A stretch of DNA of 64,000 nt. Source: JALHVH01 sp964585685. Lineage in GTDB: Bacteria; Acidobacteriota; Aminicenantia; Aminicenantales; Saccharicenantaceae. Under the pieces are notes generated by a model. The model was given only the letters and a program-made list of their open reading frames with translations, ran no database searches and was not told where the DNA came from. Made by a program: the position numbers and the translations under genes. Below, piece by piece: positions 38,756 to 48,252 of the stretch. The stretch spans positions 19,730-83,729 of the forward strand of contig CAZPEP010000067.1 in assembly GCA_964585685.1 (NCBI GenBank), read 5' to 3'. Position 1 is the first letter of the stretch, and each line of letters starts with the position of its first letter.

Positions 38756-39469
38756 ATGAAGACGCGCAGACTCAAAATGCACCCGTTGCTCGCCGCGTTC
38801 TGCCCGGTCGTCGACTGCGTCGCGGATCTGTTCGGCTCCGACTGCGAGGTCGTCCTCCATGACGTCACCCAGCCGGAAAGATCCATCGTCAGGATCCGCA
38901 ACGGCCATGTCACGGGCCGCAAGGTCGGGGATTCCCTGACCGACCTCGGATTGATGGTGATGCGGGACGCCGAAAAGGGCTTGGAGACGATCGGGAACTA
39001 CAACCCGCGGACCCGGAGCGGGCACCTGCTGAAATCGAACGCCGTCGCCATCAAGGATGCCCGGGGGGCGCTGATCGGGTTCCTCTGTATCAACCTTGAC
39101 GTCAGCTCCATGCAGGGGCTCCGGGACATTTTCCAAAGGGTCGGCGACGACCTCGGCAAATTCTTCCTGGTCCCGGAGACCTCCCGCGCCGCCGGACCCC
39201 GGGAAGAGCATTTCGAAAAAGACCTCATGCCCAGACTGTGGGAGATCATCGACAAAACGATCAAGGGAACCGCTAAGAGCCCGGATTCCCTCTCGTCCGG
39301 GGACCGTCAGGAGATCATCGGGAACATGGACGATAAGGGGATCTTTTTAATGAAGAACTCGGTCCATAGGGTGGCCGATTCCCTCGGCATCTCGGTTCCC
39401 TCGGTCTACAGGTATCTGGAAAAGGCGAGACGGGACCGGCCAAAGACCGGAGACGGAGAGATCTATTGA
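38756..39469 (+). CDS. YheO/DauR-type transcriptional regulator
   Basis: About 237 residues. YheO PAS-like domain in the first 130 residues (CEVVLHDVTQPERSIVRIRN, SLTDLGLMVMRDAE, LIGFLCINLDVSS), HTH at the C-terminus (NSVHRVADSLGISVPSVYRY). Paralogue of the regulator at 25319. The start at 38756 follows a strong promoter; the frame continues upstream but would include the promoter. No strong ribosome binding site is seen. It stands 210 bp before a TonB receptor gene. Confidence 0.86.
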   Translation: MKTRRLKMHPLLAAFCPVVDCVADLFGSDCEVVLHDVTQPERSIVRIRNGHVTGRKVGDSLTDLGLMVMRDAEKGLETIGNYNPRTRSGHLLKSNAVAIKDARGALIGFLCINLDVSSMQGLRDIFQRVGDDLGKFFLVPETSRAAGPREEHFEKDLMPRLWEIIDKTIKGTAKSPDSLSSGDRQEIIGNMDDKGIFLMKNSVHRVADSLGISVPSVYRYLEKARRDRPKTGDGEIY

Positions 39470-39679
39470 GGAACGGCATGCGGACTCGGCTTTTCCCCCC
39501 GGGGGGCCGGAACCTCCGCGGAGAACGTCATATTCATCGGGGCGGCAGGCTTGGGATCGTCTTGAGAGAAGGAGACGGAATATCGCGATCGGATTCTCGG
39601 GAACAGTCGTCGTATCGGACGGAAGGCTGAAATCAGGATTCAGCACGGAAATCAATATAGGAAAAGGAGACATTCGAAA

Positions 39680-42313
39680 ATGAAGAAAATTCTAATGTTG
39701 TCTGTTGTCTTCATCTTGGTCTGCGCTTCGGGCGCGTTCGCCCAGACGCAGAACGGGAACATCATCGGGAAGATATCGGAGAAGTCCGGGGAGGGCCTGC
39801 CGGGGGTTTCCCTGTCGATCTCGGGGCCCAGCATGATCCAGCGGGCGATGACCGCCCTGTCGAACGAGAAAGGGACCTTCCGGTTCTTCAGCATCCCCCC
39901 GGGGACTTATGTCCTGACGGCGGAACTGACGGGCTTTCAGAAAGTTCAGAGGACGGGGATCCGGGTCCTCGTCGGCGAGACGGTGACCGCGGATATCGTG
40001 ATGAGCGAAGGAGCGATCGAGCAGTTGATCACGGTCACGGCGCCGCCTCCCAGCATCGACGTCAAAAGGTCCGAGGTTTCGACCGTCCTGTCCTCGGAGA
40101 TCCTTCGAAGCCTGCCCTTGAGGTCCTATGACCTGGGGATGCTCAACCTGGCGCCGGGCGTCGCGGACTCGGGGGCACAGGGAAGCGGATCGACGTCGGG
40201 GCAATATCAGGTCGACGGCATGAACGCCACCGGCCAGTGGTATGGCGAGATGGAGTCGGACCTCCCTCCCGATATCATCGAGGAAAGTGAAATCATCACG
40301 GCGGGCGGCTCCGCCGAGGCGGGGGAGTACACCGGCGCTCTGGTCAATGTGATCACCAAGAGCGGCAGCAACAAGTTCACAGGAGAGCTAAACGCATACT
40401 TCTTCAATGATAAACTGGTCAATTACCGCAAGGACGAGGTCAATCCGCCCGCAACGCACCTTGACGTAAGTGGCCTCTTGGGGGGCCCGATCATCCAGAA
40501 TCGGCTCTGGTTCCTTATGTCCTTGTCGTATCGTCGCAACAAATCGCAGAACCCGAACTTTCTGGATTATGAGGCAACGGTCCAAACACGGCCCAATTTT
40601 TATACGAAGGTCAACTATCTGATTAACAAGGCGAACAAGGGATTCCTCTCCTATCAGTACAACCACGCTAAGAATCGCTACGGCGTGGACGAATGGACGC
40701 CGGTGGGATCTCAGGCCACAAGCTATAGCGATGAGAGCCTATTGAATTTACAGCACCAGACGATTTTCACCCAGAATACGTTCCTGGACCTCAAGATGAG
40801 CTATCGTTATGTGTACGGGGATACGGTCCCGGACAACGAGACCGAATCAATGATCTACGACATTGGCACCGGCGCGTATGGTGGCGGATACGGCGTCAAC
40901 GCTTGGGATAAGACCTGGCGTATCCGGGGCGGTGCCGACCTGACCCACTTCAAGGACAATTGGCTCCTGGGGTCTCATGAATTCAAGATGGGCTTTATGA
41001 TTGACCAATCCCAGGGAAACACCAGCTACTCGTGGGTCAATAATACTTCTTTATACAACTATTTTGGCCTCCCCTATATGAAGTACGTGATGAGCGGAGC
41101 CGATAAAGGCCCGCGCGATTTGCGCGAAGCCCAGGCCTACGTCCAGGATATGTGGGAGCCGTTTGACCGGTTGAACATATCTTTGGGCCTGAGGTGGAGC
41201 AATACGAAGGCCAGAATCCCTGACCTCACTGTCGACGGCGTGACCTTTGCTGGGAACCCTGAGGTCTACAATTGGAACAACATCTCTCCGCGGATCGGAT
41301 TCTCCTATGCCCTGACAAAGGACACCAAGACAATTTTCAGGGCCAGCTATGGTCGGTTCTACGATTTCTCCTGTTTCTATTTCTTCAGCGGCTTTCTCCC
41401 CTATTCCCCCGTCTACTCCTTGTATAATTATGTGGATGGGGGATGGGTTCTCGTGAACACCTTTGGCGGAGCTGTCAACCAGAGGATAGATTCCAACCTC
41501 AAGAGACCCTATGCGGATATTGTGACTGTGAGTCTCCAACGTGAGATTTTGCCAAAAGTTACGGTCGAGGTCAACTACGTCCATAAGTATTTCGGCGACC
41601 AGATCGCCCAAGTCAACACGATAGGAGAATATGAGGAGACGACGGCCATTGACCCCGTGACCGGGAAGTCCGTAACCGTCTATAATCAGACGAACCCGGG
41701 TGATAATTACTACGTCAAAACCAATCCTTCGAAGAATAACTATAAGTATGACGGCGTCCAGCTTGTTTTCAACAAGAGGCCGTCCGACAACTGGTTCTTA
41801 CAAGCTTCGCTCCACCTCCAGAAATGCAAAGGCTTGGCCGACAACAATCCCTACGGCGCCAAACAGGCCAGTCTCTCGGGCCCGTTCACGGATCCCAACA
41901 ACATGATCAACGCGTACGGAGATACGATGAGCAACCGCGCCTATCAGGTCAAGGCCTTGGCCGGCTATTCCTTCAGACGCCTCGGCATCGACATCTCAGC
42001 GATCTATTCGTACATGCAGGGGGTACGCTACAGCCGCCAATTCTATGCAAGTTTAGATCAGGGCAACGTCTCGATCTACGGCGTGGCGAGGAACTCGCTC
42101 CTGGGGCACTCGATCCAGCAGCTGGACATGAGGCTTGAAAAAAAGCTTAAAGTGGGGCCCGGGACGATCGGATTCCTTGTGGACGTCCACAACATCTTCA
42201 ATAGCAACACGGCCACCTCGCTCTCGGAACTTGTTGACACGCAGACAGAGCCTTTTATATACGGAGTGCAAGATCCTAGGTATTTCCAGTTAGGGGTCAG
42301 GTACATTTTCTAG
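39680..42313 (+). CDS. Oar-like TonB-dependent outer-membrane receptor
   Basis: 877 residues. Signal peptide to AFAQ (about 21), carboxypeptidase-regulatory-like domain (GKISEKSGEGLPGVSLSISG, IPPGTYVLTAELTGF), plug ending EAGEYTGALVNVITKSGSN, barrel ending QLGVRYIF. AAAAGGAG precedes the start. By eye, the first 700 bases are GC-rich like the neighbours while 40380-41800 is clearly lower in GC, hinting at a mosaic gene. It follows the second YheO-type regulator and precedes an S9 peptidase, the same order as at 25319-31415. Confidence 0.92.
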   Translation: MKKILMLSVVFILVCASGAFAQTQNGNIIGKISEKSGEGLPGVSLSISGPSMIQRAMTALSNEKGTFRFFSIPPGTYVLTAELTGFQKVQRTGIRVLVGETVTADIVMSEGAIEQLITVTAPPPSIDVKRSEVSTVLSSEILRSLPLRSYDLGMLNLAPGVADSGAQGSGSTSGQYQVDGMNATGQWYGEMESDLPPDIIEESEIITAGGSAEAGEYTGALVNVITKSGSNKFTGELNAYFFNDKLVNYRKDEVNPPATHLDVSGLLGGPIIQNRLWFLMSLSYRRNKSQNPNFLDYEATVQTRPNFYTKVNYLINKANKGFLSYQYNHAKNRYGVDEWTPVGSQATSYSDESLLNLQHQTIFTQNTFLDLKMSYRYVYGDTVPDNETESMIYDIGTGAYGGGYGVNAWDKTWRIRGGADLTHFKDNWLLGSHEFKMGFMIDQSQGNTSYSWVNNTSLYNYFGLPYMKYVMSGADKGPRDLREAQAYVQDMWEPFDRLNISLGLRWSNTKARIPDLTVDGVTFAGNPEVYNWNNISPRIGFSYALTKDTKTIFRASYGRFYDFSCFYFFSGFLPYSPVYSLYNYVDGGWVLVNTFGGAVNQRIDSNLKRPYADIVTVSLQREILPKVTVEVNYVHKYFGDQIAQVNTIGEYEETTAIDPVTGKSVTVYNQTNPGDNYYVKTNPSKNNYKYDGVQLVFNKRPSDNWFLQASLHLQKCKGLADNNPYGAKQASLSGPFTDPNNMINAYGDTMSNRAYQVKALAGYSFRRLGIDISAIYSYMQGVRYSRQFYASLDQGNVSIYGVARNSLLGHSIQQLDMRLEKKLKVGPGTIGFLVDVHNIFNSNTATSLSELVDTQTEPFIYGVQDPRYFQLGVRYIF

Positions 42314-42364
42314 GTCGAGACCCGACGACCGCCGTTCGCGGCGGTCCATGGCTTCATAACTCTA

Positions 42365-42406
42365 AGAGAGGAGAAAAGCAATCTTTTCTCCTCTCTGCAT
42401 TTTTTC
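42365..42406 (+). terminator. Rho-independent terminator after TonB receptor
   Basis: Perfect 14-bp stem (AGAGAGGAGAAAAG at 42365-42378 and its complement at 42383-42396), CAAT loop, followed by GCATTTTTT. Confidence 0.8.
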
Positions 42407-42455
42407 CATTTCTGCCTTTCGTTCCGACAGATGAGATGACCGCGGAGAAAGAGTC

Positions 42456-44666
42456 ATGAAAAAAGGTGCCCTGGTTGCTTTCGGCATGCTCATTATTTTT
42501 CAGGCGACCTTTGCGTTTGGCACCAGGGAAACCCGGTCTGGATTGACCCTGGATTGGATCTTCGATGGGAACGCCCAGGCGAAACTGGGAATCCCTTCTT
42601 ACATCTGGCTGAACGACGAGCGCGCCCTGCTGTTGGATGCGCGCCTGCCCGAGCAGGAACGGACCCTTGAACTTTTCGATCCGAAGACAGGCCTTCGCCG
42701 GCCTGCCCTTGACCGGGCGAAGGTCCTGGAGCAGTTCAAGGCCCTCCTCGGTGAACGGGCGCCGTCTTTGTTGTCCTGGCCGGCCGCCGTGGACCTGAAC
42801 GGGGCGGCGTTTGTCTATCTGACGGACGGAGACCTGTTCAGCGTCGAAGCCGCCGATTCTTCGGTCCGAAGGCTGACCCGGACGCCTGACCCCGAGACGA
42901 GCGTCGCTCTGTCGCCCGACGGGAAATGGGTGAGCTTCATCCGCCGGAACGATCTCTATGCCGTGGAAAGGGGGACGGGACGGGAGGTCCGGCTGACCGA
43001 GGGGGCGACCGAAACGCTCCTCAATGGGCCCTTTTCCTGGGTTTATTGGGAGGAACTCTACAGTCACGCCTCCGTTCCGTATCAATGGTCCCCGGACTCG
43101 ACGGCGATCGCCTACCTCCAGACGGACGATTCGGCCGTCCCCCTTTCGGCCTACGTGAATTACGGTCCGCTGACGCCGGAGGTCGTTTATCAGCGGTATC
43201 CCAAGCCGGGCCAGGCGAATCCGAAGGTCAGGCTGGGCGTCGTCGAGATCGCTTCGTCGAAAACGGTCTGGATGGACTGCGGGGAGTACGAATACCTGGC
43301 GCGCTTCAACTGGCTTCGGAACGGCCGGGAGGTCGCCGTCCAGACGCTCAACCGCAGGCAGTCGGACCTGCGGCTCCTGTTTGCGGACCGGGCGACCGGC
43401 GGGAGCCGGGAGATCCTGACCGAACACCAGGCGACCTGGATCAACCTGAACTATTCCCTCCATTTCCTCGAGGATGGAAAGCGGTTCATCTGGTCTTCCG
43501 AGCGCGACGGATACCAGCATCTGTATCTGTACGAAACGGGCGGCCGCCTTTTGACCCAGCTGACCCGAGGGGAATTCATGGTCGTCTCCGGGGTCCTGGT
43601 CACGCGCAACAACGGATTGGCGGGCGTCGACGAACGGTCGGGGTGGGTGTATTTCACCTCTAACAAGGCGGCGCTCCGGGGAAGGCACCTCTTCAGGGTC
43701 GGGCTCGACGGGACGAAGATGGAACAGTTGACCCGCGGGGAGGGGATCCGCACCGCCCGGTTCTCGCCCGGCATGAAGTACTTCTTCGAACAGTCTTCCA
43801 GTTCGTCCGAGCCCCCTGCGCTCTACCTGTGCCGCGCGGACGGGCGAAGGATCGCGACCGTGGCGGAGTCCGCAAAAAGCGCGCTGGAGGGTTTGGACCC
43901 GCCCCGTCCCGAATTCCTGACGTTCAAGGGCGAGGGAGGCATCGAGCTCCCGGCCATGATCACGAAGCCCCCCCAGTTCGATCCGGAGAAGAAACATCCC
44001 GTGATCGTGAGCGTCTACGGGGGCCCCGCGGCGCAAAACGTGGTCGACGACTGGTCCCAGGACCAGCTCTGGAACGCGTTTCTGGCCCAGCAGGGCTACG
44101 TCGTCTGCGTTCTCGAGGTGCGGGCGGGGATGTCCAGCAGCAAGGCACTGGAGACTCCGGTTTACGGGAAGGCTTACGGCATGGGGAACGTCCGGGACAT
44201 CCTGGCCGGGGTCGAATGGCTCAAGAGCCTGCCCTACGTCGATCCGGAACGGTTGGGGCTCTGGGGTTGGAGCGGCGGCGGCTGCACAACGCTCTATACG
44301 ATGACCCATTCCGACGTGTTCAAGGCGGCGATCGCGGTGGCGCCCGTTTCGGACTGGCGGTTCTACGATTCCATCTACACCGAGCGTTTCCAGGGGACTC
44401 CCGAGGAGAATCCTTCGGGCTATGAAGAGACGTCCTCGATGAAGGCCGCTTCGAACCTCAAAGGGCGCCTTCTCATCGTCCACGGGACGTACGACGATAA
44501 TGTCCACCCGCAGAACACCTACGCCTTCGTCGACAAGCTCATCGAGAGCCGGATCCCATTCGACCTGATGATCTATCCCTGGCGCAAGCATGGGATCAGC
44601 GATCCCCCCGCCACCCTTGACCTTTACGGGCGGATGCTGAGGTTTTGGGACCAAAATCTCAAGTAG
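42456..44666 (+). CDS. Dipeptidyl-peptidase IV-like S9 serine peptidase
   Basis: 736 residues, signal peptide MKKGALVAFGMLIIFQATFAFG. Eight-bladed propeller in the first 480 residues with the WVYWEELYSH segment that holds the Glu pair anchoring the substrate amino terminus in DPP IV. The alpha/beta hydrolase domain carries Ser606 (GWSGGG), Asp680 (GTYDDNVHP) and His712 (RKHGI). It should remove X-Pro or X-Ala dipeptides from peptide N-termini outside the cytoplasm. Downstream of the TonB receptor but separated by a terminator. Confidence 0.93.
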   Translation: MKKGALVAFGMLIIFQATFAFGTRETRSGLTLDWIFDGNAQAKLGIPSYIWLNDERALLLDARLPEQERTLELFDPKTGLRRPALDRAKVLEQFKALLGERAPSLLSWPAAVDLNGAAFVYLTDGDLFSVEAADSSVRRLTRTPDPETSVALSPDGKWVSFIRRNDLYAVERGTGREVRLTEGATETLLNGPFSWVYWEELYSHASVPYQWSPDSTAIAYLQTDDSAVPLSAYVNYGPLTPEVVYQRYPKPGQANPKVRLGVVEIASSKTVWMDCGEYEYLARFNWLRNGREVAVQTLNRRQSDLRLLFADRATGGSREILTEHQATWINLNYSLHFLEDGKRFIWSSERDGYQHLYLYETGGRLLTQLTRGEFMVVSGVLVTRNNGLAGVDERSGWVYFTSNKAALRGRHLFRVGLDGTKMEQLTRGEGIRTARFSPGMKYFFEQSSSSSEPPALYLCRADGRRIATVAESAKSALEGLDPPRPEFLTFKGEGGIELPAMITKPPQFDPEKKHPVIVSVYGGPAAQNVVDDWSQDQLWNAFLAQQGYVVCVLEVRAGMSSSKALETPVYGKAYGMGNVRDILAGVEWLKSLPYVDPERLGLWGWSGGGCTTLYTMTHSDVFKAAIAVAPVSDWRFYDSIYTERFQGTPEENPSGYEETSSMKAASNLKGRLLIVHGTYDDNVHPQNTYAFVDKLIESRIPFDLMIYPWRKHGISDPPATLDLYGRMLRFWDQNLK

Positions 44667-44741
44667 CGGTGAACGTGATTGCTCAAAGTCCGCATTTGAA
44701 ATAAGATAAGACGATTGAAAAACTTTAAGAAGGAGGACATC

Positions 44742-45683
44742 ATGGACAAAGGGCACGGAAGACGAAGATTTCTCAAAGACGGTCTCTTTTTCGGCATAGC
44801 CTCCGCCGTGGGCGCCCGCGGCTTGAGCGCGGCGGGACGCTTCAAACGATCCCTGGCCACGAAGGATCCCTCTCTATTGGCCGCGATCACCGGCCCCGAC
44901 TACGGCAAGAACGCCTTCCAGGCGGTGGAGGTTCTCGGCGGCATGAAGAAATTCGTCGCCAAGGGAGCCAAGGTGGCTCTTTTGCCGAATTCCCAGAGCC
45001 GTCATCCCGGGACGTTCACCAGCCCGGAGATCCTCAGATCCGTCATTCGGATGTGCCGGGAAGCCGGGGCCTCAGAAATCAATTGCCTGAGCTGGCTCAA
45101 CGAGAAGAACTGGGAAGCGTCCGGTCTCGGCCAGGCGATCAAGGACGAAGGCGCAAAACTCATCCTGGTCGAGAGAAAAGAAGAGAACTTCCGGAGCGTC
45201 CCCATTCCGAAGGGGATCGCCCTGAAGGAAGCTTTTGTCATGAAAGAGCTTGCCCGCCATGACGTTCTGATCAATATGCCGATCACCAAGCATCATGCCG
45301 GCAACTTGTTCACCGGAACGCTCAAGAATTTCATGGGGTTGAATTCCCCGATGTCGAACAACGCGTTCCACAAGGATGAAAAGGATGTCTCCGCGATCGA
45401 GTTCCTCGACCAATGCATCGCCGACCTGAATACGGTCATCACGCCGCAGCTCTGCATCGTCGATGCCACCGAGTACATCATCACCAACGGCCCCTTCGGC
45501 CCCGGCGAGATCCGGAAGTCCCAAACCGTCGTCGCGGGAACGGACCGCGTCGCCATCGACGGCTATTGCACGACCCTGCGGGGAATGAAACCCGAAGACA
45601 TCATCATGATCCGCAAGGCCTATGAACACGGTCTGGGCGAGATCGATCTTTCCAAGGTCAAGATCATCGAAGCGAAAGCGTAA
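44742..45683 (+). CDS. DUF362 family protein with Tat signal
   Basis: About 313 residues. The N-terminus GRRRFLKDGLFFGIASAVGA is a twin-arginine signal. The body matches DUF362: LPNSQSRHPGTFTSPE, NMPITKHHAGNLFTGTLKNF, DATEYIITNGPFGPG, VAGTDRVAIDGYCTTLRG. No iron-sulfur ligands are seen, unlike the DUF362 protein at 50342. Start at 44742 with AAGGAGG; an in-frame ATG at 44715 has no such site. Five bases after its stop lies the DUF6599-like gene, so they form an operon. Biochemical role not known. Confidence 0.82.
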   Translation: MDKGHGRRRFLKDGLFFGIASAVGARGLSAAGRFKRSLATKDPSLLAAITGPDYGKNAFQAVEVLGGMKKFVAKGAKVALLPNSQSRHPGTFTSPEILRSVIRMCREAGASEINCLSWLNEKNWEASGLGQAIKDEGAKLILVERKEENFRSVPIPKGIALKEAFVMKELARHDVLINMPITKHHAGNLFTGTLKNFMGLNSPMSNNAFHKDEKDVSAIEFLDQCIADLNTVITPQLCIVDATEYIITNGPFGPGEIRKSQTVVAGTDRVAIDGYCTTLRGMKPEDIIMIRKAYEHGLGEIDLSKVKIIEAKA

Positions 45684-45687
45684 TTCC

Positions 45688-46650
45688 ATGTCGGTTCGCG
45701 GATTTCCGTTCCTTCGTTCCGGGAAACAATGGAGATATCCGGCTTTAGCCGTGATGGCGGTTTTCCTGGCGACGGGAGTTTTGCGGGCCCAAACGGGCGA
45801 ATCCGCTCTTTCCGGGATTCTGCCCGATCCTTCCGGGCTTGACGGCTGGATCGTCAAGGACGAAGCGCAAGCCTATGAGGGAGGCGATCTTTATCTCTAC
45901 ATCGACGGGGGGGCGGAGATCTATCACGAATACGGTTTCAAGAGGGTCCTCGCCCAGGATTATTGGAAGGGCGCGCGTTCCGTCTCCCTGGAAATCTTCG
46001 AAATGGCGTCTCCCGAGAGCGCTTTCGGGATCTTCTCGTTCAAGCGTTCCAAAGAGGGGACGACGACGGGCATCGGGAGCGCCGACAGTCTGGAGGATTA
46101 CTACCTGAACTTCTGGAAGGGCCGCTTCCTCGTGACCCTGACCGGAATGAACCAGGACAAAGAGACTGTAGCCGGGATTCAGTCCATCGCGCGCGCCGTC
46201 GACAGGAAGATCCGGGATTCCGCGGACAGGCCGAAACTCCTCAACGCGCTTCCCGCGGAAGGATTAATTGTTTCGAGCCCGAAGTACCTCAAGGGGCCGC
46301 TGGGCCTTTACAACATTTATGCGTTCTTCGCGGATGACATATTCGGTCTGAAGGAGGCGGTCAAGGGAGATTATGCCTCCGGAGAGGGCGCCTTTGTCTT
46401 CCGCTACGATTCGCCGGACGAGGCGGCCGGAAGATTCGCCGCTTTGGAGAAAGCGTTCCAGGAAAGTCCGAAGTATCGGGGCTTCCGTAGGGACGGGGGC
46501 ATCTTCATGCTGAAGGACGAGAAGGAGCGCGCGTTCCGGATCGGACTTCAAGGCCGGTTCATTCTCGTGATCTCCGGCGCCCCTTCGATCGAGACCGAAG
46601 TCGAAGCTTTCGAGAAACTCGCCCGGTCCGCATCCGGCCCGGGGCTCTGA
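45688..46650 (+). CDS. DUF6599-like exported protein
   Basis: About 320 residues, signal peptide ending near VLRAQ. The segments LYLYIDGGAEIYHEYGFKRV, SVSLEIFEMASPESAFGIFS and DYYLNFWKGRFLVTLTG are characteristic of DUF6599, a family of unknown function common in Acidobacteriota. It directly follows the Tat-exported DUF362 gene, and that pairing suggests a shared periplasmic task. No catalytic motif is visible. Confidence 0.75.
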   Translation: MSVRGFPFLRSGKQWRYPALAVMAVFLATGVLRAQTGESALSGILPDPSGLDGWIVKDEAQAYEGGDLYLYIDGGAEIYHEYGFKRVLAQDYWKGARSVSLEIFEMASPESAFGIFSFKRSKEGTTTGIGSADSLEDYYLNFWKGRFLVTLTGMNQDKETVAGIQSIARAVDRKIRDSADRPKLLNALPAEGLIVSSPKYLKGPLGLYNIYAFFADDIFGLKEAVKGDYASGEGAFVFRYDSPDEAAGRFAALEKAFQESPKYRGFRRDGGIFMLKDEKERAFRIGLQGRFILVISGAPSIETEVEAFEKLARSASGPGL

Positions 46651-46701
46651 CCGCCCTGCGGCCCGGAGTTTCAAAGGGGGGATCGCCGTCCGACGGAAGT
46701 C

Positions 46702-46730
46702 TTGACACCGCGGGGCCTTTGAGCCAATCT
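46702..46730 (+). promoter_or_regulatory. Possible promoter of the MBL-fold gene
   Basis: TTGACA at 46702-46707 is perfect but the -10 (CAATCT after 17 bases) is poor. Confidence 0.25.
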
Positions 46731-46807
46731 ATGTTCGCCCGGCCTTGGTGGGTGATCAACGATCCGCGAGGGCGGATGCCGATGGGAAAGAAGGGAACAC
46801 GCATTCA

Positions 46808-48163
46808 ATGAGCACGCTGACTTTCTACGGCGGGGCGGGGGAAATCGGGGGGAACAAGATCCTCCTCGAAAGCGGCAAGGCAAAAATATACCTGGATTTC
46901 GGCGAGCCGTTCGACTTCGGGGCGGAATATTTCTATGAATGGCTGACCCCCCGCGCGGCGAACGGCCTGGAATGCTATTTCGAGTTCGGCATCATGCATC
47001 CGATTCCCAAGCTTTACGGCCGGACTCAACTCCAGCTGACGGATCTGGATTATGAAAAACCGGATGTCGACGCGATCTTCATCAGCCATCACCACTCCGA
47101 TCACACCGGGCACCTGTCCTTCATCGACGAAGATATCCCGGTTTATCTGGGGCATGGGACCAAAACGATCATCGACGCGTACTCAGCGCTTTTCCCGGGG
47201 CTTCTCAATTTCGGCGAACACAACGACGTCCGCCTGTTCAAGAGCGGCGACAGTATCAAGGTCAAGGATCTGGTCATCCGCCCGATCCATGTGGAGCATT
47301 CGGCCCCGGGGGCCTACGGTTTCATCATCGATACGCCCGGGGGAACGATCGCCTACACGGGGGATTTCCGGAGGCACGGTCCGAAGCGGGAGATGACCGA
47401 CGAATTCATCGACATCGCGGCCAAGGCGAAGCCCAAGGTTCTCATCTGCGAAGGCACACGGATGACACCGGACCCTGAGAAGCACTTCGACGAGAGCCAG
47501 GTCTATGAGAAGGTCAAGGGCATCATCAAGAGGTCGAAGGGGCTCGTCTTCGGCGAGTTCTCGATGTGCAACATCGACCGGTTCAAGTCGTTCTATAGGG
47601 CGGCCTGCGAGACGGGACGGATCATGGTCGTCGACACGAAATACGCCTTTATCCTGAATTGCCTGAAAGATAAGGTCTCTCTTCCCGACCCGAAGGCCGA
47701 TAAGTCCCTGCGCGTCTATTTCAAGTTGTCGAGGAGCCGCAAATTCTGCGAGGCCGACTACGGCAGGAACGAGACGGGATTCTTGGGCAACAAGATCACG
47801 TATCACGAGATCCGGAAGAGACCGAAGAAGTTCGTCATGTTCACGGGGTTTAACAAGCTCATGGAGCTCGTCTATATCCAACCCGTGAACGCCGACTACA
47901 TCTTCAGCTCCAGCGAGCACTTCCTGGAGGGGGAAGAGAACAGGGAACAAAGGACGGTCCTGGACAACTGGCTGAAACATTTCGGGATCACCCTGCACAA
48001 GGCCCATTGCTCGGGCCACGCGTCGAAACGGGACCTCAAGTATGCGATCCGGAAGATCGCGCCCGAGATCCTGATCCCGGTGCACACGAGGAACGCCGCG
48101 GAATTCCGGAAGATCCACGACAAGGTGATCATCCCGAAGAAGGGCGACCGGGTCGAGGTCTGA
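46808..48163 (+). CDS. RNase J-like MBL-fold/beta-CASP hydrolase
   Basis: About 451 residues, no signal peptide. Metallo-beta-lactamase motifs: GGAGEIGGNKILLE, HHHSDHTGH (94-102), VEHSAPG and YTGDFR. The C-terminal part has CSGHASKRDLKYAI and PEILIPVHTRN, the order of motifs seen in beta-CASP nucleases of the RNase J group. The family cuts or trims RNA; this protein is shorter than RNase J and its substrate is not certain. Start chosen at MSTLTFYGGAGEI; an upstream in-frame ATG/GTG would add a low-complexity tail. Confidence 0.8.
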   Translation: MSTLTFYGGAGEIGGNKILLESGKAKIYLDFGEPFDFGAEYFYEWLTPRAANGLECYFEFGIMHPIPKLYGRTQLQLTDLDYEKPDVDAIFISHHHSDHTGHLSFIDEDIPVYLGHGTKTIIDAYSALFPGLLNFGEHNDVRLFKSGDSIKVKDLVIRPIHVEHSAPGAYGFIIDTPGGTIAYTGDFRRHGPKREMTDEFIDIAAKAKPKVLICEGTRMTPDPEKHFDESQVYEKVKGIIKRSKGLVFGEFSMCNIDRFKSFYRAACETGRIMVVDTKYAFILNCLKDKVSLPDPKADKSLRVYFKLSRSRKFCEADYGRNETGFLGNKITYHEIRKRPKKFVMFTGFNKLMELVYIQPVNADYIFSSSEHFLEGEENREQRTVLDNWLKHFGITLHKAHCSGHASKRDLKYAIRKIAPEILIPVHTRNAAEFRKIHDKVIIPKKGDRVEV

Positions 48164-48189
48164 GGTCCGCGGCCGCAGGCCTTCGGCGA

Positions 48190-48217
48190 TTGACACCCCC
48201 GGGCCCAAACTGATAAT
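48190..48217 (+). promoter_or_regulatory. Promoter of the S15 hydrolase gene
   Basis: TTGACA at 48190-48195, 16-base spacer, GATAAT at 48212-48217, 35 bases before the start. Confidence 0.55.
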
Positions 48218-48252
48218 TTTGGCTAGACCGGAAAGACAGGCGTGGAGGGACG

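Noticed and set aside
42354..44756. An 800-codon minus frame opposite the S9 peptidase
   Set aside because: Shadow of the DPP IV-like gene; the plus strand has a signal peptide, propeller and full catalytic triad.
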